From Eggerthellales bacterium (lineage in GTDB: Bacteria; Actinomycetota; Coriobacteriia; Coriobacteriales; Eggerthellaceae): a stretch of 61,432 bases of DNA. Position numbers and translations under genes: made by a program. The notes under the pieces are model-generated. The model was not told the origin of the DNA, did not search any database, and worked only from the letters and a program-made list of their open reading frames with translations. Location of the stretch: assembly GCA_029225085.1 (NCBI GenBank), contig JAQXVU010000041.1, positions 1 to 61,432 on the forward strand, read 5' to 3'. This document shows, one piece after another, positions 33,770 to 44,196 of this stretch (positions are counted from its first letter, which is position 1; every line of letters starts with the position of its first letter).

Positions 33770-35134
33770 CTAGTTCTTCAGGGAGTTGATGGGTGCGGGG
33801 ATGCGGCCGCCGCGATGGGCGAAGACGGTGCCGGCGTTCTGGTTCACGGGCATGACGGGGGCATAGCCGAACAGACCGCCGAAGTCGAGCTTGTCGCCGA
33901 CCTCCTTGCCGATGGCGGGGATGAGACGGACGGCGGTGGTCTTGTTGTTGATCATGCCGATGGCAGCCTCGTCAGCCATGATGCCGCAGAGGGTTTCGAC
34001 GGTGGTGTCGCCGGGAACGGCGATCATGTCGAGGCCCACGGAGCAGACGCAGGTCATAGCCTCGAGCTTCTCGAGGGTCAGAGCGCCCTGCTCGGCGGCG
34101 CGGATCATGCCTGCGTCTTCGGACACGGGGATGAAGGCACCGGAAAGACCGCCGATGGTAGAGGAGGCCATGACGCCGCCCTTTTTCACGGAGTCGTTCA
34201 GCATGGCCAGAGCTGCGGTAGTGCCAGGGCCGCCGCAGGTGCCCACACCGATAGCTTCCAGAATCTCTGCTACGGAGTCGCCTTCAGCGGGGGTAGGTGC
34301 CAGGGACAGGTCGAGGATGCCCTGGGCGTAACCCAGGCGGCGGGCAGCAGCGCGGGCCATGAGCTCGCCTGCGCGGGTGATCTTGAAGGTAGTTGCCTTA
34401 ATGGCTTCGGCGATGGTGGTCAGGTCAGCGTCCTTGGGCATAGAGGCCAGAACGCTGCGAACGACGCCAGGGCCGGAGACGCCAACGTTGATGACCTCGT
34501 CGGCCTCGCCTGCACCGTGGAAGGCGCCAGCCATGAAGGGGTTGTCCTCGACGGCGTTGCAGAAGACCACCAGCTTAGAGGCGGCCACGCACTCGCGGTC
34601 AGCGGTGAGCTCGGCGCACTCGCGGATGACCTGGGCCATCTTCAGGGCGGCATCCATGTTGATGCCGGCGCGGGTAGAGCCGATGTTCACGCTCGAGCAG
34701 ACGCGGTCGGTGACGGACAGGGCCTTGGGGATGGAGTTCATCAGTCGCTTGTCCGCAGCGGTGGCACCCTTGTGCACCAGGGCGGAGAAGCCGCCAACGT
34801 AGTCGACGCCTACCTCCTTGGCGGCTTTGTCCATGGCGATGGCGATAGGGGTTAGGTCCTCAGCCTCGCAGCAAGCGGCGATCTCGGCGATAGGGGTGAC
34901 GGAGATGCGCTTGTTGATGATGGGGATGCCGTATTCGCGCTCGATCTGCTGCGCGGTGGGTACCAGATCCTTGGCGGCGCTGACCATGCGGTCGTAGACC
35001 TTCTCGGCCATGCGGTCGATGTCGGTGTCGGCGCACATGTGCAGGTTCATGCCGAGGGTGATGGTACGGATGTCGAGGTGCTGCTCGCTGACCATGGCCA
35101 GCGTTTCGGAGACCTCTTGGGGGGTGATCTGCAT
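33770..35134 (-). CDS. UPF0210/DUF711 family protein (PFL-like fold)
   Basis: Starting at the ATG at 35134 (AAAGAGAG site) this is 454 residues. It matches UPF0210: [19 protein letters not shown], the [13 protein letters not shown] and [21 protein letters not shown] motifs, VNVGVSGPG, and the final [26 protein letters not shown]. The family has a glycyl-radical-like barrel but no known activity. It often travels with an ACT-domain protein (UPF0237), not seen here. It is the first gene of an operon with thrC, so a link to amino acid balance is plausible but unproven. Confidence 0.87.
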   Translation of the reverse strand: MQITPQEVSETLAMVSEQHLDIRTITLGMNLHMCADTDIDRMAEKVYDRMVSAAKDLVPTAQQIEREYGIPIINKRISVTPIAEIAACCEAEDLTPIAIAMDKAAKEVGVDYVGGFSALVHKGATAADKRLMNSIPKALSVTDRVCSSVNIGSTRAGINMDAALKMAQVIRECAELTADRECVAASKLVVFCNAVEDNPFMAGAFHGAGEADEVINVGVSGPGVVRSVLASMPKDADLTTIAEAIKATTFKITRAGELMARAAARRLGYAQGILDLSLAPTPAEGDSVAEILEAIGVGTCGGPGTTAALAMLNDSVKKGGVMASSTIGGLSGAFIPVSEDAGMIRAAEQGALTLEKLEAMTCVCSVGLDMIAVPGDTTVETLCGIMADEAAIGMINNKTTAVRLIPAIGKEVGDKLDFGGLFGYAPVMPVNQNAGTVFAHRGGRIPAPINSLKN

Positions 35135-35252
35135 ACTGCTCTCTTTCCCTTGCGTGCCGAAGGCGTTTGCGTATGTACGGATATATCTTTGCCAGTCTAG
35201 CACGGCAAAGTGGAAGGGGATTGCCAGGGTCGTTAAATGCAGGTGAACGGGA

Positions 35253-35343
35253 GCGGGGCGGACGCGTTGGAAGGCGGCTTTCCTCGCGTGGCGTGGGTTC
35301 TGGGTTTCCTTGTGTAGTGCGGCGGGGCGGACGCGTTGGAAGG
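35253..35343. repeat. 22-bp direct repeat upstream of the UPF0210 gene
   Basis: GCGGGGCGGACGCGTTGG plus AAGG occurs exactly at 35253-35274 and 35322-35343, 69 bp apart. Both lie in the divergent gap (35135-35565) between the UPF0210 gene and the activase gene. No function is evident; the rest of this gap holds the promoter and hairpin listed next. Confidence 0.7.
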
Positions 35344-35417
35344 GTCGTCTATACCAGGCGTACCTGGGGGATTTGTCAAAAATAGGTGGCGACAGGGGAG
35401 AAACCTCTTACAAGCCA

Positions 35418-35423
35418 TATAAT
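35418..35423 (+). promoter_or_regulatory. -10 box of the activase gene promoter
   Basis: A perfect TATAAT in CCATATAATGG. The -35 hexamer is not convincing. Transcription from here would leave a 5' leader of about 135 nt before the ATG at 35566. Confidence 0.55.
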
Positions 35424-35460
35424 GGAGAATGCTTTTTTGTGTCCTGAGACGCTTTTCGTA

Positions 35461-35481
35461 CTGTTTGCCGAAGGCAAACAG
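35461..35481 (+). promoter_or_regulatory. Hairpin in the activase 5' leader
   Basis: CTGTTTGCC-GAA-GGCAAACAG is a perfect nine-pair stem with a 3-base loop, about 35 nt into the predicted leader. No T-run follows, so it is not a simple terminator. It could stabilise the RNA or be a protein site. Confidence 0.5.
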
Positions 35482-35565
35482 CTGGTGGCGGCTCGGTGAC
35501 CTTCCACACATATATATGACGTTCCCGCCTCCTTTTGGGATGGCCCTGGAAACGAAGGGAAATAC

Positions 35566-38500
35566 ATGACCGCAAGTAACTTGCACATCGGTATCGACGT
35601 GGGATCTACCACGGTTAAGTTCGCCATTCTCGACGATGACAACAACATCCTGTACGACCTGTACCGCAGGCACCATGCAGACGTTCGCGCCACCGTCATC
35701 GAGGTCATTGGCGAGGCGGCTGCCGCCTATGGCGACCAGGAGATGACCATCGCCATCACCGGTTCCGGCGGACTGCTGCTTGCTCAGTGGCTGGGCATCG
35801 AGTTCGTGCAGGAGGTTATCGCCAGCAAGACCGCGGTGAACACCTTCATCCCTCAGACCGACGTGGCCATCGAGCTGGGCGGCGAGGATGCCAAGATCAT
35901 CTACTTCGACAACGGCATCGAGCAGCGCATGAACGGCACCTGTGCAGGCGGTACCGGCGCCTTCATCGACCAGATGGCGGCCCTGCTTGACACCGATGCC
36001 TCCGGTCTGAACGAGCTGGCCAAGAACCACACCACCATCTATCCTATCGCCTCCCGCTGCGGCGTGTTCGCCAAGACTGACGTGCAGCCCCTGCTGAACG
36101 AGGGCGCCAAGAAGGAGGACATCGCCGCCTCCATCTTCCAGGCTGTGGTGACCCAGACCATCGCGGGTCTGGCTTGCGGCCGTCCCATTCGCGGCAACGT
36201 TGCCCTGCTGGGCGGCCCCCTGCAGTACCTCTCCGAGCTCGACAAGCGCTTCTGCGAGACCCTGAACCTCACCGACGAGACGGTGATCCGCCCTGAGAAC
36301 GCCCATCTGTTCGTGGCTTCCGGTGCCGCTATCTGTGGTCGCGAGGGCAAGCCCGAGCTTCTGGGCGACGTACTGCAGCGCCTGAAGAACCTGGGCGACA
36401 TTCAGGGCTCCGAGGTGGTGCGCCTCGACCCTCTCTTCGCCACTGAGGCCGACTACCAGGAGTTCTGCGACCGTCACGCCAAGGAGGCCGTGCGCCGTGG
36501 CGACCTGGCAACCTATCGCGGTGATGTCTTCCTGGGCATCGACGCCGGTTCCACCACGCTGAAGGCTGCGCTCATCGGCGCTGATGGCGAGCTGCTGAAG
36601 ACTTTCTATGCCAACAACAAGGGCGACGTTCTGGGCACCTGCCGTCGCATGCTGGGCGAGTTCTTCGACGCCATGCCCACCGACGAGAACGGTGAGCCTC
36701 TGGTGCGCATCGGCCACGCCACCGTCACCGGCTACGGCGAGGGCCTGCTGCTCGAGGCCGTGAAGGCCGACTCCGGCGAGATCGAGACCGTGGCACACCT
36801 TCGCGGTGCTGAGGAAATGCTCCCCGGCGTTGAGTTCATTCTGGACATCGGCGGTCAGGACATGAAGTGCCTGCGGGTGAAGGATGGCGTCATCGAGCAC
36901 ATTATGCTGAACGAGGCCTGCTCCTCCGGCTGCGGCTCCTTCATCGAGGCCTTCGCTACTTCCCTGAACCTGTCTGTACAGGAGTTCGCCGCCGAGGCCA
37001 TTAAGGCCAAGGCCCCGGTAGACCTGGGCAGCCGTTGCACCGTGTTCATGAACTCCCGCGTGAAGCAGGCCCAGAAGGAGGGCGCCACCGTTGGCGACAT
37101 TTCCGCTGGCCTGTCCTACTCCGTCATCAAGAACGCCCTGTTCAAGGTCATCAAGGTCCGCGATGTCTCCGAGCTCGGCGACAAGGTTATCGTGCAGGGC
37201 GGCACGTTCCTGAACGATGCGGTCTGCCGCGCCTTCGAGCTGTTGGCCGGCCATGACGCCGTTCGCCCTGACATCGCCGGCACCATGGGCGCCTACGGTG
37301 CTGCTCTGCTGGCCCGCGACCGCGCGACAGGGGAGGGTTCTACCTTGCTGACCCCCGCTCAGATCGACGAGCTGGAAGTAAAGCACACCACCGCTCGCTG
37401 CCGTCTCTGCGAGAACGCCTGCCTGCTGACCATCAACGACTTCGGCAAGGATCCCCTCACCGGCAAGCGCCGTCGCTTCATCACCGGCAACCGCTGTGAG
37501 AAGGGTGCGGGCAACGCCAACAAGATGGCTCAGGTGCCCAACCTCTTCGAGTACAAGGAGCACCTGCTCTTCGACCGTGACAGCATTCCCGCTGAGACCG
37601 CCAAGTACGGTTCCGTGGGCATCCCTCGCGCTCTGAACATGTACGAGAACTACCCCTTCTGGCACACCTTCTTCACCAAGTTGGGCTACCACGTCGAGAT
37701 CTCCGATCCTTCCACCAAGAAGACCTACGAGGCCGGCATTGAGTCCATGCCCTCTGAGAGCGTGTGCTATCCCGCCAAGCTCTCCCATGGCCACATCATG
37801 GATCTGCTGCAGCGCGACATCGACTTCATCTGGATGCCCTGCATCAACTATGAGCGCCAGGAGGACGCCGGCGCCAACAACCACTACAACTGCCCCATCG
37901 TCATGAGCTACGCCGAGGCTCTGAAGCTGAACATCGACGAGCTCCGCGACAGCAGCATCGACTTCCTGAACCCCTTCTTGCCCTATGACGACAAGGAGGC
38001 CCTGAAGAAGCGTCTATACGAGCAGCTGAACGAGAACCGCGGCGAGGTCCTGCGTGGTCGCGGCATCGCCAACCCTGCGCTGCCCACCAAGGCTGAGATT
38101 TCTGAAGCGGTGGAAGCTGCCTGGCAGGCCGACCTCGACTTCAAGAACGCCATGCGCACTGCCGGCGAGGAGACGTTGAAGTGGCTCGAGCAGAGCGGTG
38201 GCCACGGCATCGTGCTGGCCGGCCGCCCCTATCACAACGACCATGAGATCAACCATGCCATCCCCGAGCTCATCACCAGCTACGGCATGGCGGTGCTCAC
38301 AGAGGATTCCGTGGCTCACCTGGGCAACCTGCAGCGCAACCTGCGCATCTACGACCAGTGGATGTACCACACCCGCCTGTACAACGCCGCCAAGGTGGTC
38401 ACCCAGCGCAACGACCTCGACCTCATTCAGCTGAACAGCTTCGGCTGCGGCCTCGATGCCCTCACCACCGACCAGGTGCAGGAGATTCTGGAAGGCTCCG

Positions 38501-40032
38501 GCAAGGTGTACACCGTGCTGAAGATCGACGAGGTATCTAACCTGGGCGCCGCCCGCATCCGCATCCGCTCCCTGCTGGCAGCCTTGCGTCAGCAGAACGA
38601 GGGCATGCGCCTCGACCTCACTGATGACGAGGTTGCATCCCTGAAGCAGAGCCTGCAGATGTGCTCCGCTTGTCCCACCGGCGAGATGGAAGTGCAGCGT
38701 GAGGCTGAGAGCACCGAGTTCGAGCGCTCCGAGTTCACCCAGCAGATGAAGGACGAGGGCTGGAAGATCCTGGCTCCTCAGATGGCCCCTATTCACTTCG
38801 AGCTGCTGGTGCCCATCTTCCATAAGTTCGGCTACAACGCCGAGCTGCTGCCCTCGGTAGACCCTGGCGCGGTGGAAGCGGGCCTGAAGTACGTGAACAA
38901 CGATATCTGCTACCCCTCTATCCTGACCATCGGCCAGATCATGGAGGCCGTGACCTCGGGCAAGTACGACATGAACAAGACCGCCATCCTCATCACCCAG
39001 ACCGGTGGCGGCTGCCGTGCAACCAACTACATCTCCCTGATCCGCAAGGCCCTGAAGGAAGCTGGCTATGGCCACGTGCCCGTCATCGCCTTGGCCTTCA
39101 GCCACACCAATGAGCACAACTCCGGCTTCCATATGGAGGCAGGCATGTGGAAGGCCGCTGTCCCCGCTCTGCTGGCCGGCGACCTGATCATGATGCTGCT
39201 GTACCGCGTGCGCCCCTACGAGAAGGTGCCCGGTTCCGCCAATGCCCTCTTCGACAAGTGGATGACCTACCTGAAGGAGCACGTGAACGACCTGGGTCTG
39301 CGCAGCTCCGTCAAGGTCTTCAGGCAGATGATCAAGGAGTTCGACGAGCTGCCCTGCGAGAACTTCGGCTCTAAGCCTCGCGTAGGCGTGGTGGGCGAGA
39401 TCCTGGTGAAGTTCCACCCCACGGCCAACAACCAGCTGGTAGACGTCATTGAGTCCGAGGGCTGCGAGGCAGTAGTGCCCGGCCTGGTAGACTTCTTCCT
39501 CTTCGTGATCATGCACCGCATCACCCGCCACGAGGAGCTGTCTCCCAATATGAAGCAGAACCTGGTGGCCACGGGCTTGCTGAAGCTCATCGAGCAGCTG
39601 CGCCAGCCCATCCGCAAGGCCCTGGACAAGTCCGAGCGCTTCGAGGCCTTCGGCAACATCTGGGAGACCGCTGAGGGCGCCGCTGAGATCGTCGACCTGG
39701 CCAACATGATGGGCGAGGGATGGCTCCTCACCGGCGAGATGGTAGAGCTCATTAAGACCGGCACCCCCAACATCGTGTGTACCCAGCCCTTCGCCTGCCT
39801 GCCCAATCACGTGGTGGGCAAGGCGGTCATCAAGGAGCTGCGCCGTCGCTACCCCAAGAGCAACATCGTGGCGGTAGACTACGACCCCGGCGCTTCCGAG
39901 GTGAACCAGCTGAACCGCATCAAGCTCATGATTTCCGTGGCTAAGTCTAATCTGGAAGAGGAGCGGGAGCGCGCTGCCACCGAGGACGCAGGTGCCCTGG
40001 TGGTAGAGGAAACCCATCTGGAGGATAAGTAG
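35566..40032 (+). CDS. Double-activase 2-hydroxyacyl-CoA dehydratase-type fusion protein
   Basis: This 1488-residue protein fuses two BadF/HgdC-like ATPase domains ([16 protein letters not shown] at 7 and [15 protein letters not shown] at 323), each with a cluster-binding Cys ([12 protein letters not shown] at 126; [12 protein letters not shown] at 452). A cysteine-rich region (CRLCENAC, 612) leads to a DUF2229-like and an HgdB-like dehydratase domain. The family injects low-potential electrons into 2-hydroxyacyl-CoA or other demanding substrates; related double-cubane proteins reduce small molecules. The physiological substrate is unknown. Codon use is strongly biased to C-ending codons, consistent with high expression. 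RsmI follows one base after the stop. Confidence 0.87.
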   Translation: MTASNLHIGIDVGSTTVKFAILDDDNNILYDLYRRHHADVRATVIEVIGEAAAAYGDQEMTIAITGSGGLLLAQWLGIEFVQEVIASKTAVNTFIPQTDVAIELGGEDAKIIYFDNGIEQRMNGTCAGGTGAFIDQMAALLDTDASGLNELAKNHTTIYPIASRCGVFAKTDVQPLLNEGAKKEDIAASIFQAVVTQTIAGLACGRPIRGNVALLGGPLQYLSELDKRFCETLNLTDETVIRPENAHLFVASGAAICGREGKPELLGDVLQRLKNLGDIQGSEVVRLDPLFATEADYQEFCDRHAKEAVRRGDLATYRGDVFLGIDAGSTTLKAALIGADGELLKTFYANNKGDVLGTCRRMLGEFFDAMPTDENGEPLVRIGHATVTGYGEGLLLEAVKADSGEIETVAHLRGAEEMLPGVEFILDIGGQDMKCLRVKDGVIEHIMLNEACSSGCGSFIEAFATSLNLSVQEFAAEAIKAKAPVDLGSRCTVFMNSRVKQAQKEGATVGDISAGLSYSVIKNALFKVIKVRDVSELGDKVIVQGGTFLNDAVCRAFELLAGHDAVRPDIAGTMGAYGAALLARDRATGEGSTLLTPAQIDELEVKHTTARCRLCENACLLTINDFGKDPLTGKRRRFITGNRCEKGAGNANKMAQVPNLFEYKEHLLFDRDSIPAETAKYGSVGIPRALNMYENYPFWHTFFTKLGYHVEISDPSTKKTYEAGIESMPSESVCYPAKLSHGHIMDLLQRDIDFIWMPCINYERQEDAGANNHYNCPIVMSYAEALKLNIDELRDSSIDFLNPFLPYDDKEALKKRLYEQLNENRGEVLRGRGIANPALPTKAEISEAVEAAWQADLDFKNAMRTAGEETLKWLEQSGGHGIVLAGRPYHNDHEINHAIPELITSYGMAVLTEDSVAHLGNLQRNLRIYDQWMYHTRLYNAAKVVTQRNDLDLIQLNSFGCGLDALTTDQVQEILEGSGKVYTVLKIDEVSNLGAARIRIRSLLAALRQQNEGMRLDLTDDEVASLKQSLQMCSACPTGEMEVQREAESTEFERSEFTQQMKDEGWKILAPQMAPIHFELLVPIFHKFGYNAELLPSVDPGAVEAGLKYVNNDICYPSILTIGQIMEAVTSGKYDMNKTAILITQTGGGCRATNYISLIRKALKEAGYGHVPVIALAFSHTNEHNSGFHMEAGMWKAAVPALLAGDLIMMLLYRVRPYEKVPGSANALFDKWMTYLKEHVNDLGLRSSVKVFRQMIKEFDELPCENFGSKPRVGVVGEILVKFHPTANNQLVDVIESEGCEAVVPGLVDFFLFVIMHRITRHEELSPNMKQNLVATGLLKLIEQLRQPIRKALDKSERFEAFGNIWETAEGAAEIVDLANMMGEGWLLTGEMVELIKTGTPNIVCTQPFACLPNHVVGKAVIKELRRRYPKSNIVAVDYDPGASEVNQLNRIKLMISVAKSNLEEERERAATEDAGALVVEETHLEDK

Positions 40033-40033
40033 C

Positions 40034-40966
40034 ATGGCCGAGCCTTGTCTGGCTAGCGAGAGGTGCGGGGCAGATGAGCCTGTGCTGACGGGCGAGCGTC
40101 CTTCAGCGCGAAACCCCCGTCTGGTCATCTGTCCTACGCCCATCGGCAACCTGGGAGACATGCCTCCCAGGGCCCTTGCCGCGCTGCGGGAGGCGGACGT
40201 GGTGTGCGCCGAGGACACCCGTGTCACCGGCAAGCTCCTGGCTGCCTTGGGGGTTTCCGGCAAGCGCATGGAGCGCCTTGACGAGGCCATGATCGCCACC
40301 AAGGCCGACAAGGTTCTTTCCTGGGTGGAAGAGGGCCAGGTGGTGGCCTTCTGCTCTGATGCCGGCATGCCCGGAGTGTCCGATCCCGGTCAGCGCCTCA
40401 TCGCTGCAGCCTATGAGCGGGATGTGGCGGTGGAAGTGCTGCCTGGTCCTACGGCGGTGGCCACGGCCTATGTGGCCTCGGGCTTCACCAGCACCCAGTT
40501 CATGTTCTGCGGCTTCTTCCCTCGGAAGGCTGCAGAGGCCAAGACCCTGCTTACGTCCTATGCACCCATTCCCGGGGTGCTGCTGTTCTATGAGAGCCCT
40601 CGACGCATCGTGGCGGCTCTGCAAGTGGTGGCCGAGGTGCTGCCCCTGCGCAAGGTGGCGGTGTGCCGTGAGCTCACCAAGCTGCACGAGGAAGTGCTGC
40701 GTGGTACGGCGGCCGAGGTGGGGGAGACCCTGCAGGCTCGGGAGGCCGCTGAGGGCGTTAAGGGCGAGATCGTCCTGGTGATTGACGCTCCTGGTGACGA
40801 AGAGGCCCAGGTGGCCCATGACCAGGCGGTTTGCGGAGCCGAAGAGCGAGCTCGCGAGCTTTTGGCGGCTGGTTCCATGACCAAGAAGGACGTGGTGCGC
40901 TCCTTGCGCCAGGAGTTCGGGCTGTCCCGTAACGAGGCCTACGGCTTGGTCATGTCCTTAGGGTAG
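40034..40966 (+). CDS. rsmI: 16S rRNA (cytidine(1402)-2'-O)-methyltransferase
   Basis: This 310-residue SAM enzyme has the RsmI/tetrapyrrole-methylase fold: PRLVICPTPIGNLGDMPPRAL, VVCAEDTRVTGKLL, the SDAGMPGVSDPGQRLI loop, VEVLPGPTAVATAY and FFPRKAAEA-K. It methylates the ribose of C1402 in 16S rRNA at the decoding centre. The C-terminal end (MTKKDVVRSLRQEFGLSRNEAY) is a small RsmI-type helical domain. A 35-residue leader precedes the core. ATG at 40034, directly after the activase stop. Confidence 0.93.
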   Translation: MAEPCLASERCGADEPVLTGERPSARNPRLVICPTPIGNLGDMPPRALAALREADVVCAEDTRVTGKLLAALGVSGKRMERLDEAMIATKADKVLSWVEEGQVVAFCSDAGMPGVSDPGQRLIAAAYERDVAVEVLPGPTAVATAYVASGFTSTQFMFCGFFPRKAAEAKTLLTSYAPIPGVLLFYESPRRIVAALQVVAEVLPLRKVAVCRELTKLHEEVLRGTAAEVGETLQAREAAEGVKGEIVLVIDAPGDEEAQVAHDQAVCGAEERARELLAAGSMTKKDVVRSLRQEFGLSRNEAYGLVMSLG

Positions 40967-41207
40967 GGCTGTTGGCGAGCGCTCCGTTCGCTGGGGCTGC
41001 TTTGACGCATGGCGTCGCGGGGGCTTTAGCTTATGTGAAGCGAGCGTTCCCTTATAGGGCCGCCTCGTGAGGCCATCGCAGTTCTTCCACAATTCCTTCA
41101 CATGTGTCGAGAAATGTTATGCCTGGTCAGCTAGGGAGGAGATGGGCAGAACTCCCATGGTGGTAAGGCGCGTCCTTCGCGGTTCGGTGGGCAGTGGGCG
41201 CCTTCGC

Positions 41208-41213
41208 TATAAT
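41208..41213 (+). promoter_or_regulatory. -10 box for a leaderless mRNA
   Basis: A perfect TATAAT ends 6 bp before the ATG at 41220, so transcription is expected to start at or within one base of the initiator A. There is no ribosome site between. A weak TTCGGT 19 bp upstream is the only -35 candidate. Confidence 0.6.
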
Positions 41214-41219
41214 GTAACA

Positions 41220-42329
41220 ATGCGCGTTTTGTGTAGCAAAAAATACCTTGCCGTTCTCATGGCATTCCTCCTGGCGTTTTCGGTGACGCTGGGCGGTCTT
41301 GCTACACCTGCAAGCTCCTTCGCTGAGGAGCAGTCCGTTGCCGATACCTCCGAGAACCCTGCTTTGGTGGCCGCTCAGAAGAAGGTCACCCAGTCTGCCG
41401 AGGTCTACGATGAGGCCAACGACAAGGTGAAGGAGCTCGAGAAGAAGGCCAAGAAGGCCCAGGGCAAGGTCGACGAGATAGAAAAGGCCATCCCTGAGCA
41501 GCAGGAGAAGGCCGACGCGGCCATGATCTCCCTGTACAAGTTCAGCACCGAGACCTCGGGATTGCTCGATCTGATCCTGAACGCCGACAGCTTCGGCGAT
41601 TTCATTGACACCATGGAATATCTGAACACGGTGCAGACCTACAACCTCTCCGAGATCGCTAAGCTCAACGAGATGAAGACCGAGCTAGTCTCCGCCCGCG
41701 ATCAGGTTGAATCTGACCTGAAGGAAGCCACCGAGCAGCGTGAGAAGGCCTCTGCCGCCCTCGAGGAGGCCAAGGCCCTGCGCAAGCAGCTGCAGGAGAA
41801 GGCTCTGAAGGAAGCCGAGGAGGAGGCCGCCGCCAAGAAGGCTGAGGCCGAGAAGAAGGCTGCTGAGAAAAAGAAGAACGAGTCTTCTGGCAACAAGAGC
41901 GACAAGAACGACTCCGAGGAGTCCGATGCCCCCGCCCTGAAGGACGGGGAAGTGAATTGGGATGTCTCTAAGGATGAGTTCGTGGCCACCTGGACAAAGC
42001 GCATCGACGCCTATCTGGCTGGTTCTAACCTGGCTGGCACCGGCAAGTACTTCGCCGTCGCCGCCTGGAATTATGGCGTCGACCCTCGTTGGTCGCCCGC
42101 CATCTCCTGCGTTGAGTCCGGTAAGGGCGCCAACTGCTTCCTGCCCTACAACGCCTGGGGTTGGGGCTCTTCGTCTTGGAGCTCCTGGAAAGAGGCCATC
42201 AACGCCCATGTGCATGGCCTGGCGGTAGGCTATGGCTATACCGTGACCTGGGCCAACGCTCAGAAGTACTGTCCTCCTAACTACAAGCACTGGTACAACA
42301 CCTGTGTTTCGGAGATGAACAAGATCTAG
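41220..42329 (+). CDS. Secreted cell-wall hydrolase with coiled coil and lysozyme-like domain
   Basis: From the ATG at 41220 the protein is 369 residues. A signal peptide (YLAVLMAFLLAFSVTLGGLA) is followed by a long coiled coil (QKKVTQSAEVYDEANDKVKE through the Lys/Glu-rich EEEAAAKKAEAEKKAAEK) like peptidoglycan hydrolase hinge domains, then a C-terminal lysozyme/SLT-like domain: FAVAAWNYGVDPRWSPAISC, VESGKGANCFLPYNAWGWG, and WKEAINAHVHGLAVGYGY. It should cut peptidoglycan glycan strands. It occupies the place of YabE (an RpfB-like protein) in the Bacillus rsmI-metS-ksgA region. Frames upstream to 41067 lack a signal sequence or a good ribosome site. Confidence 0.82.
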   Translation: MRVLCSKKYLAVLMAFLLAFSVTLGGLATPASSFAEEQSVADTSENPALVAAQKKVTQSAEVYDEANDKVKELEKKAKKAQGKVDEIEKAIPEQQEKADAAMISLYKFSTETSGLLDLILNADSFGDFIDTMEYLNTVQTYNLSEIAKLNEMKTELVSARDQVESDLKEATEQREKASAALEEAKALRKQLQEKALKEAEEEAAAKKAEAEKKAAEKKKNESSGNKSDKNDSEESDAPALKDGEVNWDVSKDEFVATWTKRIDAYLAGSNLAGTGKYFAVAAWNYGVDPRWSPAISCVESGKGANCFLPYNAWGWGSSSWSSWKEAINAHVHGLAVGYGYTVTWANAQKYCPPNYKHWYNTCVSEMNKI

Positions 42330-42374
42330 CATTCGGGTGCTTTTCCCGCTCGTCGGAGATGAGCAAGATCTAGC
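42309..42374. repeat. Tandem repeat copying the 3' end of the hydrolase gene
   Basis: The 22 bp at 42309-42330 hold the last seven codons, including the stop TAG, of the hydrolase gene. They recur at 42353-42374 with one mismatch, 44 bp downstream. The following gap to metG shows no gene. Confidence 0.8.
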
Positions 42375-42443
42375 TTCGCGGGCTCTGCCATCAGAACGCG
42401 GGCCATCGTCTGGCGACCGTAGAAAACCTATTTCAACCTAGCG

Positions 42444-42462
42444 AGCTGCGCTTGGCGCAGCT
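42444..42462. terminator. Hairpin before metG
   Basis: AGCTGCGC-TTG-GCGCAGCT is a perfect eight-pair stem followed by GCTTTC. It probably ends hydrolase transcripts, but the tail has few T bases. Confidence 0.4.
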
Positions 42463-42554
42463 GCTTTCGTAGCTCAAACGCCTTCGCCGTGCTACCATGC
42501 TATGTTGCTCACATAAAACCAGCGGGGTTTCATTTGCCTCGCGCAAGCACAAGG

Positions 42555-42585
42555 GGAGCGGCGGCCTCATTTGCCGTGACGCTCC
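42555..42585 (+). promoter_or_regulatory. Possible hairpin in the metG leader
   Basis: GGAGCG and CGCTCC enclose an inner CGGC/GCCG stem, just before the GAAGGAG ribosome site. It is too short and lacks T-box sequences, so if it acts at all it is a simple RNA structure. Confidence 0.35.
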
Positions 42586-42600
42586 GAAGAAGGAGAGAAC

Positions 42601-44193
42601 ATGAGCAAGGGAACCTATTCCTTTACCACCCCCATCTACTACGTAAACGCAGCCCCACACCTGGGAACGGCCTACACCACCGTCGCTGCCGACACCGTCG
42701 CTCGCTATCAGCGCATGAACGGCTACGACGTGGCCTTCGTCACCGGCATGGATGAGCACGGTCAGAAGGTTGCCGAGACCGCCGAGAAGCACGGCATGAG
42801 CCCTCAGGAGTGGTGCGATTCTATGGAGCCCGCCTTCCGTGACACCTGGGATCTGCTGAACATCACCTATACCGACTTCGTCCGCACCACCGAGCCTCGC
42901 CACGCTAAGACCGTGCAGAAGTTCTGGACCGACCTGTACGATAAGGGCTACCTGTACAAGAGCGCCTATGAGGGTTGGTACTGCGTGCACGAGGAGACCT
43001 ACTACGCCGAGTCCGACCTGCTGAAGGACGAGGAGGGCCAGTTCGTCTGCCCCGACTGCAAGCGTCCCGTGCAGCGCATGTCCTCCGGCGAGGAGAACTG
43101 GTTCTTCAAGCTGTCCGACTTCCAGGACAAGCTGCTGGCCTTCTACGACGAGAACCCCGACTTCATTCGTCCGGTTACCCGCCGCAACGAGATCGTCTCC
43201 TTCGTAAAGGGCGGTCTGAAGGACCTCTCCATCTCTCGTTCCACCTTCGATTGGGGCGTACCCCTGCCCTTCGATGAGGGTCACGTGGCCTATGTGTGGG
43301 CAGACGCTCTGCTGGCCTACCTTACCGGCATCGGCTACGGCGACGACTCCCGCCCCGGCGAGTTCGATCAGCGCTGGCCCATGCAGTACCACTTCGTGGG
43401 TAAGGACATCATCCGCTTCCACTGCGTGATTTGGCCTGCCATGCTCATGGCTGCCGGCCTGCCCATCACCCACACCGTCTTCGGCCATGGCTTCCTGCTC
43501 ACCAAGGGCGAGAAGATGTCGAAGAGCAAGGGCAACGGCGTCATGCCCGCTGACCTGGTGAAGATCTTCGGTGTCGATGCCTATCGCTACTACTTTATGA
43601 GCGACGTGCAGTTCGGCCACGACGGCGGCATCAGCATCGAGCGTATGGTGCAGGTGTACAACGCCGACTTGGCAAACACCTGGGGCAACCTGTGCAGCCG
43701 CGTGCCCGGCATGAACTCCAAGTACTTCGACGGCGTGGTGCCCGAGGTTCCCGAGAGCACCAAGCATCTGGTGACCGAGAACCCTCTGGCCGAGCTGGCT
43801 GCGGGTCTGTACGAGAAGTACGATGCCTGCATGACCGACGTCGATTTCTCCGGTGCTGCCGCTGCCGTTCAGGAGCTTGCTCATCGTGCCAACGCCTATA
43901 TCGACGAGACCGAGCCTTTCCGCATGGCCAAGGATCCCGAGAAGCGCGACGAGCTGGCTGCCGTCATGTACAACCTGCTGGAGGCTATCCGCATCGTGGC
44001 CCTGTATATGGCTCCCTTCATGCCCAACACCTCCGCTGAGGTGTATCGCCGTCTGGGTCTGGGCGACATCACCCAGGTCACTGACATTCAGGCCGCTACC
44101 GCTTGGGGTCAGCTGCCTGCCGGTAATCCCGTCGAGAAGGGCGAGGCCCTGTTCATGCGTCTCGACGAGAGCGAAATCAATCTGGATATGTAG
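42601..44193 (+). CDS. metG: Methionyl-tRNA synthetase
   Basis: This 530-residue class I synthetase charges tRNA-Met. Near the N terminus YVNAAPHLGTAYT contains the HIGH-like PHLG motif; the KMSKS loop is exactly KMSKS (305-309); a zinc-knuckle insert has VCPDCKRPVQ. The end, with VEKGEALFMRLDESEINLDM, is the short form lacking the C-terminal tRNA-binding domain. A good AAGAAGGAG site precedes the ATG. The TatD gene follows by 3 bp. Confidence 0.95.
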   Translation: MSKGTYSFTTPIYYVNAAPHLGTAYTTVAADTVARYQRMNGYDVAFVTGMDEHGQKVAETAEKHGMSPQEWCDSMEPAFRDTWDLLNITYTDFVRTTEPRHAKTVQKFWTDLYDKGYLYKSAYEGWYCVHEETYYAESDLLKDEEGQFVCPDCKRPVQRMSSGEENWFFKLSDFQDKLLAFYDENPDFIRPVTRRNEIVSFVKGGLKDLSISRSTFDWGVPLPFDEGHVAYVWADALLAYLTGIGYGDDSRPGEFDQRWPMQYHFVGKDIIRFHCVIWPAMLMAAGLPITHTVFGHGFLLTKGEKMSKSKGNGVMPADLVKIFGVDAYRYYFMSDVQFGHDGGISIERMVQVYNADLANTWGNLCSRVPGMNSKYFDGVVPEVPESTKHLVTENPLAELAAGLYEKYDACMTDVDFSGAAAAVQELAHRANAYIDETEPFRMAKDPEKRDELAAVMYNLLEAIRIVALYMAPFMPNTSAEVYRRLGLGDITQVTDIQAATAWGQLPAGNPVEKGEALFMRLDESEINLDM

Positions 44194-44196
44194 GTC

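Noticed and set aside
41067-41219. Upstream extension of the cell-wall hydrolase
   Set aside because: The added 51 residues have no signal sequence and would place the real one inside; the -10 box is within this stretch.
42463-42600. T-box leader for metG
   Set aside because: No AGGGTGGNACCGCG block, no specifier loop, and the leader is too short.
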